Assembly (NCBI GenBank): GCA_033980235.1
Contig: CM067059.1
Coordinates: forward strand, 15,448,100-15,512,099
Origin: Diadema setosum
Lineage: Eukaryota > Echinodermata > Echinoidea > Diadematoida > Diadematidae
DNA: 64,000 bases
Reading direction: 5' to 3'
Below, one piece after another: positions 24,281 through 36,920 of the stretch (within the stretch, counting starts at the first letter, position 1; every line of letters starts with the position of its first letter). The position numbers and the translations under genes were made by a program. The notes below the pieces were generated by a model. It was not told the DNA's origin and did no database searches. It worked only from the letters and a program-made list of their open reading frames with translations.

Positions 24281-26610
24281 AGGTGATCCGATCTGTTCGT
24301 AAATCAACGATTTGAGTCTCCTGATCCCAATAGGCATGACCATACCGGTTTCATCTGTGTTTAGTGGACATTGGCCGTGTGATGTTTGGATTCTCATTTA
24401 GAAAAGGGAGTCAGACCTGCCATCTATGGTACACAATTCCGTATACACTAACGAAGATACAGAATGAAGTATATTTGACCTTTGACCCAACTTTGCACAG
24501 ACAAGATGGCATCTGAGCAAAAAGTGGTTATTTTGTGAAATGATCCTTGTAACATGGTCTTTACGTGTGCAAAATATGGGAAAGATAGGACATGTATTCA
24601 CCAAGATACAGGATGATACATTTATGAACTTTGACCCTAATTTACATACCCAAGATGACGTCTGATCAAGTAGTTGTAATTGTATGAAATAATGTACGTG
24701 ACATGAACTAAACATGTGCAAAATATGGGGGTGATAAGGCCTGTTTTTCTTGAGTTATTGTAAAGAAAGTTGCAGAAAGAAAGAAATATCTCAATACATC
24801 GAAGATCAGCTTTAATTTCAACCAAGTTTTTGGACGTGATCCCGACATCGTATGAAAAATAAAGGACACATTTTCGATAGCCCAAAGTCTCAGCTACAAC
24901 ATATTAAAATCTGGGAGAAATTCACCGAAGCATAAGTGAGCTAGTGCTCGATAAAGACAATCATGTCAATTTTCACATCTACAAAAATTCCCTCCCATAG
25001 AGATAACACGTCATAACGAAGATAAAGAAAGAAGTACATATGACCTTTGACCCCACTTTGCACAGCCAAGATGGCATCTGAGCAAAAAGTGGTTATTTTG
25101 TGAAATGATCCTTGTAACATGGTCGTTACGTGTGCAAAATATGGAAAAGATAGGACATGTATTCACCAAGATACAAGATGATACATTTATGACCTTTGAC
25201 CCTAATTTACATACCCAAGAAGGTGCCCGATCAAGTAGTTGTTATTTTATGAAATAATGTACGTGACATAAACTAAACATGTGCAAAATATTGGGCTGAT
25301 AGAGCTTGTTTTTCTTGAGTTATTGTAAAGAAAGTTGCAAAAAGAAAGGAATATCTCAATACATCAAAGATAAGCTTTAATTTCAACCAAGTTTTTGGAC
25401 ATGATCCCGACACCGTATGAAAAAACGAAGGGCACATTAACGATAGCGCAAAGTCTCAGCTACAACATATCAAAATCTGGGAGAAATTCACCGAAGCATA
25501 AGTGAGCTAGTGCTCGAAAAAGACAGTCATGTCAATTTTCATTTCCAGAAAAACTGCACTCCCATAGAGATAACACGTAAACTGGTCAAATTTGACAAGA
25601 TTACATTCAATCCATTTTTACGAGGTGATACCGTCATCCAATCAAAATGTTGTTATTACATTTATGAAAGAGTATTTAATAAGCTACAACATACTGAAAT
25701 CTGGGTGAAAATTTGCAAAGGATAAGTGAGATACGCTCGAGTGAACTTGAAATTTGATGACGTCATTTTGAAAATTTACTTTTTTAATTGTATTAAGAAA
25801 TTTGATATCTTTTAATCATTTTTCCAGCATCGCCAACCCATGAATTGACATGTACAACTCATCAGCTTTCAGAATATGTAAAAAAAACGGGGGGTCACCG
25901 TCCATCCTGACGAGTAAAATCGGATTCAAAATTGGCGATTTTTTGGCATTGTTGGACTGTATATCGCCATTGACGCGCGCGCGGAATTTCAAATTTGACG
26001 GGTCCGTATGACGTCATATTGAATCGGATTGACTTGAAACCTGGTAGAAATATTCCTTGACATTTCAGGCATCCAATAAGTGTGAAAAAACGGGAAATTT
26101 CCATTGCATATGAGCTGTGCGTGCGTATATGTGCGCGCGCGTACGCGTCCGTCCAATTTTTTAAATTTTTCAAAAAATGCTCCAAATGGTCTGAAACGTG
26201 TCCAAAAAAAATTTGAGCTCGATTTGAGCATACAAATATTTCAACGCGCGCGTACGCGCACGTTTTAAGAGAAAATATGAATTTTGAGAATATGAGTAGA
26301 ATGCGCATAACTTGAAATATATGTGACATAAATTTCATTGAGAAACTCTATTCCATTAATGAGATATGATTGAGAATGTGTTTTCATATAATGACGTCAT
26401 AGTGACGTCACGGTCGACCAATCACGATGATACAGAAAATTTGTCATCTTCGGGACATGATACATATATGGTATGAGTTTGAAGTTGACACTGTGAGTAC
26501 TTTCTGAGTAAGTAGATACACAACTTTTGTCCAGAAATAAAGAAAGAAGAAGAAGAACAAAGAATCCGTACAGATACACAAGGTGATCCGAGAGGATACT
26601 CGGATCACCT
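24281..26610. mobile_element. 2.3-kb repeat element with internal 560-bp tandem duplication
   Basis: The ends AGGTGATCCGA and CGGATCACCT are inverted, and the right end has a short hairpin (26581-26610). Inside, a unit of about 560 bp occurs twice in tandem (about 24450-25015 and 25016-25575). It includes TGACCTTTGACCC motifs, CAAGATGGCATCTGAGCAAA, and a shared GTGAGCTAGTGCTCGA near the unit end. The rest holds CG-rich runs of GCGCGCGTACGCGT type. No coding frame is supported. Confidence 0.65.
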
Positions 26611-27406
26611 AAAAAGACAGTTTTGCTCAGTGGACTGATTCACAGACTCGGTTAACTATCACATCCCTGTCGCTGTACACAAAGTGTCGCTTCGCACGGC
26701 GTCTGGTCGGGCTATTAAGACTCAGTAATTTGGTCAATAATAGAAAGATGGAAAATGTCAGTATAAGTGTTAATTCCTTGAATATAAAGCAAACTGCCCA
26801 TAAATCGACCATTTGTAAACACGCAAAATGCCATCCAAAATTTGCCTGCCCACCCGCTGAATCTGGGTTACCTGTAACTGCAAAAGCAACCCCAACATGT
26901 ACGGTGTCGGGTTAGGTTATGTGTAGAAACCTATTCTATGCTTTCATTTGCGGGGGAATTTGGGCATTGGAGGTCAAACCTTGGCATGTAGGTTTGTTGT
27001 TGTTGTTGTTTTTTACTAGACATATTATAGTCACCTAGATTGAGTGTGTTAACAGCATTTTGAAGGTATGACCTCTGCCAAAATAGCCACTCTTTAAAAA
27101 AAAAAAAGAAAAAAAGAAAAAGAAGTCATACTGGTATTCAATGTTTGGATATTGTTGATATTTATTGATGTTTAATGTTGATGTTGATATTTGGAATTTT
27201 GCTTCAAGTTATGTGACTGGGGGAAGATAGGATCTCATCCTATATGGATCTCTAATATAAGCCTATTGTTCTAGTTGCATAGAAAGCAGGAAGGAATGTT
27301 GTAATTTGGGCAGGATAATTTTTTTCCCCTCTTATTTCCTTTCCACTAGTTCTATTAACTATGATAGCTGGTACATAGCTTCTGTATTTTTGTTACTGTC
27401 TTGCAG

Positions 27407-27594
27407 GTGTGCTGCAGGTTGCTGAGGCCAAAGAGCAGCGCAATGGACTCTGCTGCACCCTCACCATCCAGTGCTCTGCCTGCAAGAAGGAACATTCTTT
27501 CAGGACTTTGCCCAGTGTAACCAATGGCGCAGGGCAGTCTACAACCATTAATTGAACCGTCGATGGGAAATTGCCCCCATGGAGATGGGCCTAG
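27407..27594 (+). pseudogene. Mutator-like transposase-type gene, second exon with an internal frameshift
   Basis: The acceptor is TGTCTTGCAG and the entry phase 1, matching the donor at 22862. The exon reads VLQVAEAKEQRNGLCCTLTI, then QCSACKKEHSFRT, the CxxC region that follows the CPGG of the first exon in this family. Near 27550 the frame hits a TGA. Skipping about four bases restores a family-like NRRWEIAPMEMGLG in another frame, up to a CTAG/GTATG donor. I read this as an inactivated gene copy. The 4.5-kb intron before it contains a pogo-like element and a 2.3-kb repeat element. Confidence 0.55.
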
Positions 27595-28636
27595 GTATGA
27601 AATATCTTTTTCGTTCATCCCTTGCAAACCTTAGGCATTGACAAAATTCCTACCATTTGTCTTTATATGTGACCGCCGGACTCCAAACCCACAAAAAGTA
27701 GGTCAAAATGAATTTTCACTCTTTTTTTCATACGTGTGTAGTTTAGAAGAAGAAGCTCTGAGCTTTAAAAGTGATTGAAATAAGAGAGAGTTAGGAGGTG
27801 CAGTTTCATAGAAAAGGGAGAAAAGAGGATTTGAAGATAATTGTCACTCTTTTGCTGCGCAGCAATATCAATGAAAATCACAGTAAAACAGTGACTGTGC
27901 AAGAAATAAATAGAAATAAATAAAAAAGAAAAACTGGTGATATCTCGATTTCAGCTTTGATATAAGCTGCCACATTTTGACAGTAGTTTGAGAAGATATT
28001 ACTTTGCCAGGTAAGACAAACATTGAAGAATTTGATTCGATCAACCCGAGTGACCATTTTGGTCCATTACAGAGAGTCCTAATCTATGACTTTTCGTAAG
28101 TTTTGAGCCAGGTGGTCATAAGGATGTTGACACCGCATTGATTTTTGAATCTGTACAGAATGGACACGTGTTATCCCAGGTCACATGTATAGACAGCAAG
28201 TGCTCCAGCAGATATTGCGATGATTGAATACAAAAGTGTCTACATGGAACAAAGTAACTAAAATGTATGCTGGTATTAGATTTACATTATACCAAAATGC
28301 AACATATTTAAAGATACGTGTATAACACCTTCAATTTCAATTTCAATCTATTCAAAACCAAATATACATCAAGATTATGTGAATTACTGTTTTTTAACTC
28401 CATTTCATATTTAAGATGGAAATAGTGATGTCAGAGGAGCAGATCAGAGATGTAAATCTTCACTCACTATGTGAACTTGGATTTGTGAAAATGAGAGATA
28501 CTTCCATTGATTTAAGTGATCATGGAAGTAATGAAGTGAAGTCGCAGTAAGACTGTCCTTTAAAAACTGGATGATACTTTGGCCTTATGATATATGATTC
28601 AAATAAAGTTTTCCCTAGGTAATCTTTTTGATTATT

Positions 28637-29729
28637 GTCCCCGCCGAACGAGTTCGAGCAGGGGACTATGAAACGGGCTCCGTACGTGTGTGTGTCCGTG
28701 TGTCCGTTCGTGCGTCCGTGTGTCCGTCCGTGTGTCCGTCCGTGCGTCCGTGTGTGATCAAAATGTTCAAAATGCTACTCCTTCGCCATTTCTAACCCGA
28801 TTTTGATTCTGTTTGCTTTATATGATAGCACTACATGAGAGCTTTGAAACTTTTATACAGAATTTCAGTTGTGACCTTTGACCTTGACCTTTGACCTATA
28901 TTGTACATTTTGCTTCAAAATGCTACTTCTTCGCCATTTCTAACCCGATTTTGATTCCGTTTGCTTTATATGATGGCACTAGGTGAGGGCTTCAAAACTT
29001 CTACACAGAATTTTGACCTTTGACTTCTTTGACCTTTGACCTTGATTTTTGACCTATATTGTACATTGCCTACAAAATGCTACTCCTTCGCCATTTCTAA
29101 CCCGATTTCGATTCCGTTTGCTTTATGTGATGGCACTAGGTGAGGGCTTCAAAGCTTGTACGCAGAATTTTGACCTTTGACTTCTTTGACCTTTGACCTT
29201 GATTTTTGACCTATATTGTACATTTTGCTACAAAATGCTACTCCTTCGCCATTTGTAACCCGATTTCAATTCCGTTTGCTTTAAGTGATGGCACTAGGTG
29301 AGGGCTTCAAAACTTCTACGCAGAATTTTGACCTTTGACTTCTTTGACCTTTGACCTTGATTTTTGACCTGTATTGTACATTTTGCTACCAAATGCTACT
29401 CCTTCGCCATTTCTAACCCGATTTCGATTCTGTTTCCTTTATGTGATGGCACTAGGTGAGGGCTTCAAAACTTCTACACAGAATTTTGACCTTTGACTTC
29501 TTTGACCTTTGACCTTGATTTTTTTACCTATATTGTACATTGGCTACAAAATGCTACTCCTTCGCCATTTCTAACCCGATTTCGATTCCGTTTGCTTTAT
29601 GTGATGGCACTAGGTGAGGGCTTCAAAACTTCTACATAGAATTTTGACCTTTGACTTCTTTGACCTTTGACCTTGATCTTTTTACCTATGTTGTACATTT
29701 TGCTACTAAATGCTACTTCCGGCGGGGAC
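28637..29729. mobile_element. Repeat element with six ~157-bp tandem units carrying DR1-type motifs
   Basis: TIR-like ends GTCCCCGCCG and CGGCGGGGAC bound the element. After a (GTCC/GTGC)n minisatellite (28685-28755) come about six tandem units starting near 28770, 28921, 29078, 29238, 29394 and 29551. Each begins TGCTACTCCTTCGCCATTTC and ends with clusters of TGACCTTTGACC. No open reading frame is maintained. Confidence 0.8.
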
Positions 29730-30091
29730 ATATATTACGCACCGCGTGATTTCTACTTTTCCTTGTTTAATTAGGTGATGTGGTATCAGCATATATCACC
29801 TGTTGTTTGTTTTTGTTTTTGTTTTTAATTTGTGAATGTGGAATAAAATTTCACACATATTTATTTTTGTCAATTTTCATGCATGTTGTAACACCATGTT
29901 TTACTCCAATTTCAGTTTTTGCTACCATATAAAGAGAGAAGTGTAATTATTTCTGTAAAAATTCCTGGGATCTTAGAAATGAAAACCAAAGCCACATGTT
30001 TATGAAACATAAACTTAGCATTGTTATAATCCTAGAGAAGGGGGCCAGAGTCAGAATAAATGCATATTATGGATGCATAAGAAAATAAGAA

Positions 30092-30304
30092 ACTGTAAAA
30101 GTGGATATTTTCGCGCGACTAATTTTTCACGCTCGGCCTGGTAAGAAGAGTTGAGCATGTTTTTAATTCCGCGGAATCAAGACAGTAAGTACCAGAACAC
30201 ATGGCAAGCAAAAATATTTGCGTGCTTTTATTTTTGCGTTAGTTTCTGGTTGCGTGAAATGTGCGAAAATTTCAACACCACGAAAATTTCCACTTTTACA
30301 GTAT
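30092..30304. mobile_element. CGAAAA-rich palindromic MITE, second subfamily
   Basis: Terminal inverted repeats are ACTGTAAAAGTGGATATTTT against AATTTCCACTTTTACAGT. The ends differ from the TACTGTAT subfamily, although the interior has the same TTCGCG style. A related copy is at 42097-42295. Confidence 0.65.
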
Positions 30305-30406
30305 AAAATAAGTCTTTTATGCAAACCAAAGGCAGGATTCCTACAGTTTCCTCTGTCAGAGTACTTGTATCAATTAAACTAAATTGTGCTATTTTTCCCC
30401 CCTTAG

Positions 30407-30640
30407 GAAGCCTTCAATGCCTGTATGAAAGCAACTATGGCACCAACGGTTTCTCCAAAGAACAAGGCAGTGAGGATTAGGTGCTTCGTCTAAAAGGGCT
30501 CAACCGCTGTAGCGAGGGGGACTTGAAGCAGGAACCTCACAAGTGATAGTCGATGGCCGTACCTGTGGAGCCAGGGCAGTTCCTCCATGCATTACTCGAC
30601 TGGATTGAGCTTATCATCGCTGGGGTGATAAGACCATGTA
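30407..30640 (+). pseudogene. Possible third exon of the Mutator-like relic, heavily decayed
   Basis: After a C-rich acceptor (TTTTCCCCCCTTAG) the sequence shows scattered short matches to the expected continuation in different frames: an EAFNACMKATMA segment, an IVDG where such transposases have SFDGTW, and a SSMHYS segment. No single frame is open. The assignment depends on position downstream of the two better exons and should be taken as weak. Confidence 0.25.
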
Positions 30641-31199
30641 TCTGAAATTTTGGTGAAAATGACTTTTTTGGATTAATGGTCAAATAATGGATTAAGTGAT
30701 ATCCTGGCCAAATCCCAACTGTCTTACTCCAAAAATGAAGCCACCACGGCATGTCAAAGGAAAGGTTATCCCATTAGCTACAGTGCTTTGGCCGCTATTT
30801 TTTTTTGGCTCTCCTGAACATTTGACATTTTGTAGATACGAGGTCTTGTCGCCAAAGCGACGTTATGTTGTTTAAAGTGCGGACTGGCAATGCGACGAAA
30901 ACCTTGAGCACATTGGGAGCATGGTGATAATATGGCCAGGCCTTTGGACTCGTAGACAGATAATCCGTGATTTCATTTGTTGTCCCCTGCATACATCTTT
31001 TGGATGAGATATTCTTACCACCAGTGTCACTCTTACCTCCAGGTCTAGAAGTTGGCACCCAGGAATGCAGAGGTTATGATAATGCCAGGACCCTAGAAGC
31101 TTTATATTGGTATTATTGAAGGTATTGATGTTTGTCTAAAGCAACATAAACTAGAACTATCACTGAAGGTGATTAATACCTCTGCTCCAGCAGCTCAGA

Positions 31200-32035
31200 C
31201 TCCTATGAATCAGGGTTTTGATACACACCAAATTTGACCTTAATAGCTTAAATGCTTCAGTTTGATACAAAAATGTGTGGTTACCATGGCAATACATTTT
31301 TTCTGATACTAACACACTGGTGTCTTGCACATCTACACCTATAGATCACACATATCAAATTTGACCTTACTGGCTTGAATGCTGTGAAAGTAATACGATT
31401 CACAAGGTTAGGGCAAATTTGTGGTTACCATGGCAGCACTTTGGCTTGCAAACACAAAAATCAGGTCAATCAAGAAAGTATGCAGTTACCATGGCAATGC
31501 CTTGTCGGGTACAAGCACGAAGAGTGTCTTGCATAGCTACACCGTAGATCATGATATGTACCAAATTTGAAATAAATTGCTTTAATACTGTGGAAGTACA
31601 GTGGAGTTTGCTTCACAAAGTTTTGGTAAAATTGTGGTTACCATGGCAACACTTTTTCTGGCAAACACAAAAATCAGGTCTTCCACATCTACAGTATACC
31701 TCAGTGCCATAATGTCTACCAAATTTGATTTCAATTGCTTCAAAATTGTGGAAGTAGTTCACTCTACAAAATTTTCAAGAAAATATGCAGTTACCATGGC
31801 AATGTCTTGTTGGGTACAAGCACGAAGAGTGTCTTGCATAACTACACCTATAGATCATTATACATACTAGATTTGAAATAAATTGCTTAAAAACTGCTCC
31901 ACAAGGTTTTTCGAAAATCATGGTTACGATGGCAATGCTTTCTCTGACAAACACAAAAAACATGTCTTCCACATCTTCACCTCAATGCCATCATTTACCC
32001 TTAGTTGCATCTAAATTGCTTCAAAACTGTAGGAG
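31200..32035. repeat. Tandem array with X-box-like GTTACCATGGCAAC cores
   Basis: Diverged units of roughly 150 bp share CAAATTTGA, TTGCTTCAAA, GGTTACCATGGCAA and AACACAAAAATCAGGTCTTC blocks. At least six GTTACCATGGCA cores occur (near 31282, 31424, 31484, 31637, 31790 and 31921, the last with one change). The copy at 31637-31650 is a perfect palindromic X-box. Confidence 0.75.
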
Positions 32036-32178
32036 TTTGTGACGCAAGATTTGCAATGGACCACGCCACTGACTGTGCGACTGCCCATCCGACCGCCCGC
32101 CCAACCACCTGACCGACCACCCAACCACCAGACCGACCAAATGCTGATTCCTTTATACCGAGTACCCCCTTACACACT

Positions 32179-32433
32179 AGGGCCCGAATTCCCAAAGGTG
32201 GTAAAATCTTTGTCCATGGTTTAAACAATGGACAAAGACCATAGTTTTGTATGGGGCGCCAAGTGTCGCATGGCCGATTTCGTCACGAAATCAATCATTT
32301 CGTCAATACTTTCATTTCGATGACGAAATGACTGATTTCGTAACGAAATAGGCCATGTGACACTTGGTGCCCCATACAAAATTACGGTCTTGACAAAAGA
32401 TTGTACCACCTTTGTGAATTCGGGCCTTTGTGT
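32179..32433. mobile_element. 255-bp foldback element, ends GGCCCGAATTC
   Basis: Inverted ends GGGCCCGAATTCCCAAAGGTGG and CCACCTTTGTGAATTCGGGCC. Inner arms TTGTATGGGGCGCCAAGTGT against ACACTTGGTGCCCCATACAA, with a centre of TTTCGTxACGAAAT palindromes. It is non-coding. Confidence 0.8.
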
Positions 32434-32616
32434 CTGCGGGTGTATAATTATTTGATGAGAAGAAAATAAAGAATTTTTTATTCATCAGTCTTGGCATAAT
32501 GTCCCATGAAATATAATAAATGTGAATTTTTGTTTCAATAAACAAAATGTCTCTATTCAGTCTGTTTTCCTTAAAGGTATACAAGAATTTTGAACTATCT
32601 CTCATCCAACTCAAAT

Positions 32617-32713
32617 CTCTTTAACTGGTTGAGGACGAGTCCCGAGTATGCTCGGGCAGGTGTCTATGGGAAATGCGTGTTGTAGCAAAATCAGTCCATC
32701 CTCAACAGGTTAA
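32617..32713. mobile_element. Short TTAA-ended foldback
   Basis: Ends TTAACTGGTTGAGGACGAGT and the inverse CCATCCTCAACAGGTTAA, with a small CCCGAGTATGCTCGGG stem inside. A related shape occurs at 53669-53746 (TTAACCCATTCAGTATGG against CCAGTATGGAATGGGTTAA). Confidence 0.55.
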
Positions 32714-33273
32714 AAACAGTAGAAATAATCTATGATATATCTCCTTCCTTGCCAGTCAATATAACATGCATACCATATCTCTCTGATTTCATGAAGCGGT
32801 TTATTGGCACACTCCAGTCTACAATATATGCATACAGTTTCAACAAAAGCCTGGCAACCAGCAATCCAGCCAGAGGAATGCCCGACGAAAAATTAGTTTA
32901 TTCATTCTTAACTTATTTGTTGAAAGTGCCTCTCAGCAATGTATAACATATATTATTAACTGCATCAAACATCTGAGCAATTTGATTCTTCCATCTTATT
33001 GTCCCACTTTTCAAAGCAGACAAAATTTGCAGGTCAAAAAACTTCTGATTGCCCATGTACGAAAATCAATGGGATTTTGCATGTAAAATACAGGGCAATA
33101 AGTTGGATGCTGCAGACATGCTATCGTGCACTTGTAGCAAAAGCGTTTGCACACTTTGTGTTTGCACACTTAGCAGTATAATGCTAGACATGCATCCAAT
33201 AATAACAAGTTGACCTATTGTCCTTTTTTTTTGTTCCCCCCTTTTGAAATGCAATTTAAGAAGTGATTACATT

Positions 33274-33540
33274 GCAACTGATTGACAAATTGCCCTACAT
33301 TGACGTAAATGAGCACTGATTTGATCAGTAATTGAGTACATGTAGTAGCCATGATAAAAAATCATGGGCGTATATACTCGAGCAGGATTCGAACCTACGA
33401 CCTCCTGAAGGTTTGAATCCTGCTCGAGTATGTACGCCCATGATTTTTTATCATGGCTACTACACTGTACTAAAACACTGATCAATTTTACGTGCTCATT
33501 TACGTCGATGTGGGGCAATTTATCAATCAGTTGCAATGAA
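33274..33540. mobile_element. 267-bp foldback element containing tRNA B-box-like sequence in both arms
   Basis: The outer arms TTGCAACTGATTGACAAATT and AATTTATCAATCAGTTGCAA, and the inner arms AGCCATGATAAAAAATCATG and its inverse, pair over about 120 bp. Next to the central loop, the minus strand at 33395-33385 reads GGTTCGAATCC, a perfect B box, and the plus strand at 33410-33420 reads GGTTTGAATCC. Another diverged copy is at 57085-57285. Confidence 0.75.
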
Positions 33541-36500
33541 AACATCTTGATGGAAGAATTTCATGAATTTGAGTGATTACATTGGTTGTCAATATTTTAA
33601 AGTTTGCTGTAGATGTCTGATTTTGTCAATGATAATAATATGGACTGGTTACTTTCTGGGGATACATTAGTAACATCATTGCCCTTACTAAACTCGTATT
33701 GCCCTCCGTTTTGACATGGAATATACAGTTCTACGTCAGGCCATGAATGTCATATTCCCCTCAAGGCCAGTCCATATTTCAAACCAGTTATGAGATCAAC
33801 ACACCCTGTAGCACAAGTGTAAACATTCACATCATTTTTAAACACTCACAGGACATAAACACGACAGCTAATACAAAAGCAAAAACCTGAGCATTTTGGT
33901 TTTTTTCATTTTTATTGACATTACCATCTCCCTGTTTGTGGTTTCCCCTTTTTTTGAGGTACAAAAACAGATTAAAATTTTCCATTTCAGAACCAAGAAT
34001 GATATATCAAAAGAACCCATACAAGGAGACAGGAGAGAAATGTACAGACTTTTAGATCAATTAAATACTTCATAGCACTCTGTGATAAAATGCAACAAGG
34101 CCTATTTGTTTCCTCAATAAATGATTTTTCCTTTTGCCGCCTTCATAGCTATCATATATCCAATATAAACATGCGAAGATAAATATACACATATCTCAAC
34201 AACAGTTGTTCAAATATTGTGGTGTTGCTAGGAACAAAAAAAAAAAAAAAAATCAGAAGTTATTTCTGCATGAGAATCAGACATTTGTACAAAGTTTGTG
34301 TATCACACATGACACTTGCTTTAAATTAAAACAATCATTACAACACAAGGATCAGCTGAGAAATTCCTCATTCACTCTGTAAAAAAGTAAGAGCACGTCC
34401 CTCTTTGCATGGTATTGCGCAGGCACAATAGGAATTGGTTCTTACACCATGATAGGCTCTTGAGCAGACTACTGCTGCTATGACATGAGGGTGCTTTCAC
34501 ATCGTAACTAAAAAGAACGGACACCTGTTCAAAATGATCTGCACGTTGTATATTGAGTGGCAGCTGGTGTACTTGCGCATGACAAGCTGTAATATATGGG
34601 CTGTAACACTGCTGCTTGGAAAGCTCTCTGCTCTCTGTTACCAGATGTATCTGCATGTGTATAACTGAATATAGGAGGTTATGGGTTCAGACAAATTCTC
34701 CTCTCTTCCCCACCCCCCCCCCCCCCCCCCCCCACTTGCTGATTTTTTTTTTATTTTGTAGTGACCATCACAGATAATCACCAGCATCTCTGTGTTTGAC
34801 TGTTTGTTTATTTGTTTGTTTATTTAGTTCAAACTCATTTATTCTTGCCCTGATCTTTAACAAGACACATATTTTCTCAACACTTTTCTTTGAAAAAAAA
34901 AAGCAATCATTCTTCTTCCACTACGTCCATTCACAGTATTTTATTCCAAGGAGGATGCAATGCAAAAAGGCATTTTAAATAACCAGGGTACCTATACTCG
35001 TTGACACACCAAAGGAATTCATTCTTGCCATACCTTGCCAATAGTCTCACTTCCAAATATTCTGTAATACAATCAGCTATTTAAGAAAATAATAAGGGGA
35101 AAATAAAGGCAACAGGTCTTGGAAGGAGGCGAGTAGGATACAACCACTGAACAGATGAAATTTGATTGCTTGACAAGTCAGCTACAAGTGTCAAAAAAAA
35201 AATAGAGCTTAAACAAAACAATTCTGATTGAATGGTCAGTGTTTGATGAGAGATAGTGTGCTTGCATATAGGAAGATGGAGAATAGAACTGAATTACCAT
35301 TGGGTAATTTGCGGCAGTATAAGAAAGGAATATGACTCTAAATAGATATGTTTGGTTTTAGAAAGATCATTTATTTTTGTGAACAAAAGTCATGATTAAC
35401 AAGCTAAAAAAATGTAACACAGCATAAATTAATCAACTTTTTTTCCTGTTCTAAGAGAAAAAAAGGGTGTCATTTTGAGTAACATCAGGCAATGTTGCAA
35501 CTGAGCACAACATATAGAAATCAAGAGATCTATGAATTGGAACTTTTATTGTAATTGTTTGGGCATGAAAATAAATGTCCATAGACTCGCACCAAGTATA
35601 GGAATAACTCTGAAAATGTACTTGGCCAAACTTTGATCTACAAGGGTCCCTCTGCATTGAAAAAACAAAACAAAATGTATTGATTTGAACCTAATTGGTA
35701 ATTGTGGAGTGAAATTTGGTATTTGTTTGAATTGTGAGTGGTTGTAATTGAGACTGGCTGATGGCCAACATTCCATCTGATTTCTGACTTAGACCAAACT
35801 GATGCACACTTTCACACAGTGGGGTCTTGATACTACATCAGCCTCTCCACTAGAGAAGTGAAAGAAGAAACGATTTGATACAACTACCCCTGACTGCTTT
35901 TTGATGTCATACATTGCAACAAAATCCAAGATTGTTCTTGGAGGTGCAATTTGAGGCAGAAAAAAATGATAAATTTAATAAAATCACCTGAAAATAAAAC
36001 AGATACATAGTTGACAATTGAGAAGAAAGCCAGGGTATTTTTATTGTACAATTACAGCAGGATACAAAAATGTGTACTCCAATGCCTTATGAATAAATAC
36101 AGTGTAATATCAAACAATACCTTGCTAACAGAGAACAGAGGCTATTGACAAATGTATCAATGAAGGCAATATGTAAGCTTCAAACAATTATGTCAGATAG
36201 AAAGACTGATACACAGATTTATAAATGGACATAATCTTTAAAGACATATCTCACTTTATTTTCACAATAGAGTTAGATTAAGGCTATTGTTTATGGATAG
36301 TTCACAAAGTGATGTTTTATTCCATTTTCCCCTCTCTTTCTGAAGGCATGGGATGGGCATTATGAGGCTGTTTTCACCTGTCTAAACCGCACTGGAGTTC
36401 ATAGCAGGACATGCATTTGCATAGGCACAGATGTGGGTTAGATTTGCACACTTTGACCCAGGAAAGATCATTACCACTGCAAGATTAAACAGCTGCATCA

Positions 36501-36920
36501 CACACAAACACCAATTACAGGTTAATGTTTTCTTATGTACATCCCTGTTATCATAATATGATACGATGTCAACGAAATTGGTTAATCAAAGAAAGATTGA
36601 GATTCTGCGCAGCCAACTTGTAGAGATAGGCAACTGGATGCATTTAGATTTAAAAAAGAAAAAAAGATTTAAGACACATGAGAAAAAAGACACATAGAAA
36701 AGAGGTGATCATTTTAATTCACATAACAGCACAAGGGGGAGGGGTGGGGGTTAATTCAATTATGATTATCTTCCTTGAAAATATAAGGTTTCGGATGAAA
36801 CTTCTCTAGAAAGAATGACAGCAGGTTGAGATGAAATTTCCTAAAGAAAGAAGAAAACTTAGAAGCATTATTTGCTGTATCTTGTGGCCACACTAGATAA
36901 GAGGGTTCATTAAAATTGAT

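Noticed and set aside
24281..29729. CRISPR-like array of regular repeats
   Set aside because: Units are contiguous tandem repeats without distinct spacers, in a eukaryotic context with spliced genes.
33385..33420. A tRNA gene at the B-box-like sequence
   Set aside because: Only the T-arm-like part is present, in a foldback; there is no A box, D-arm or anticodon arm, so it is tRNA-derived repeat sequence.
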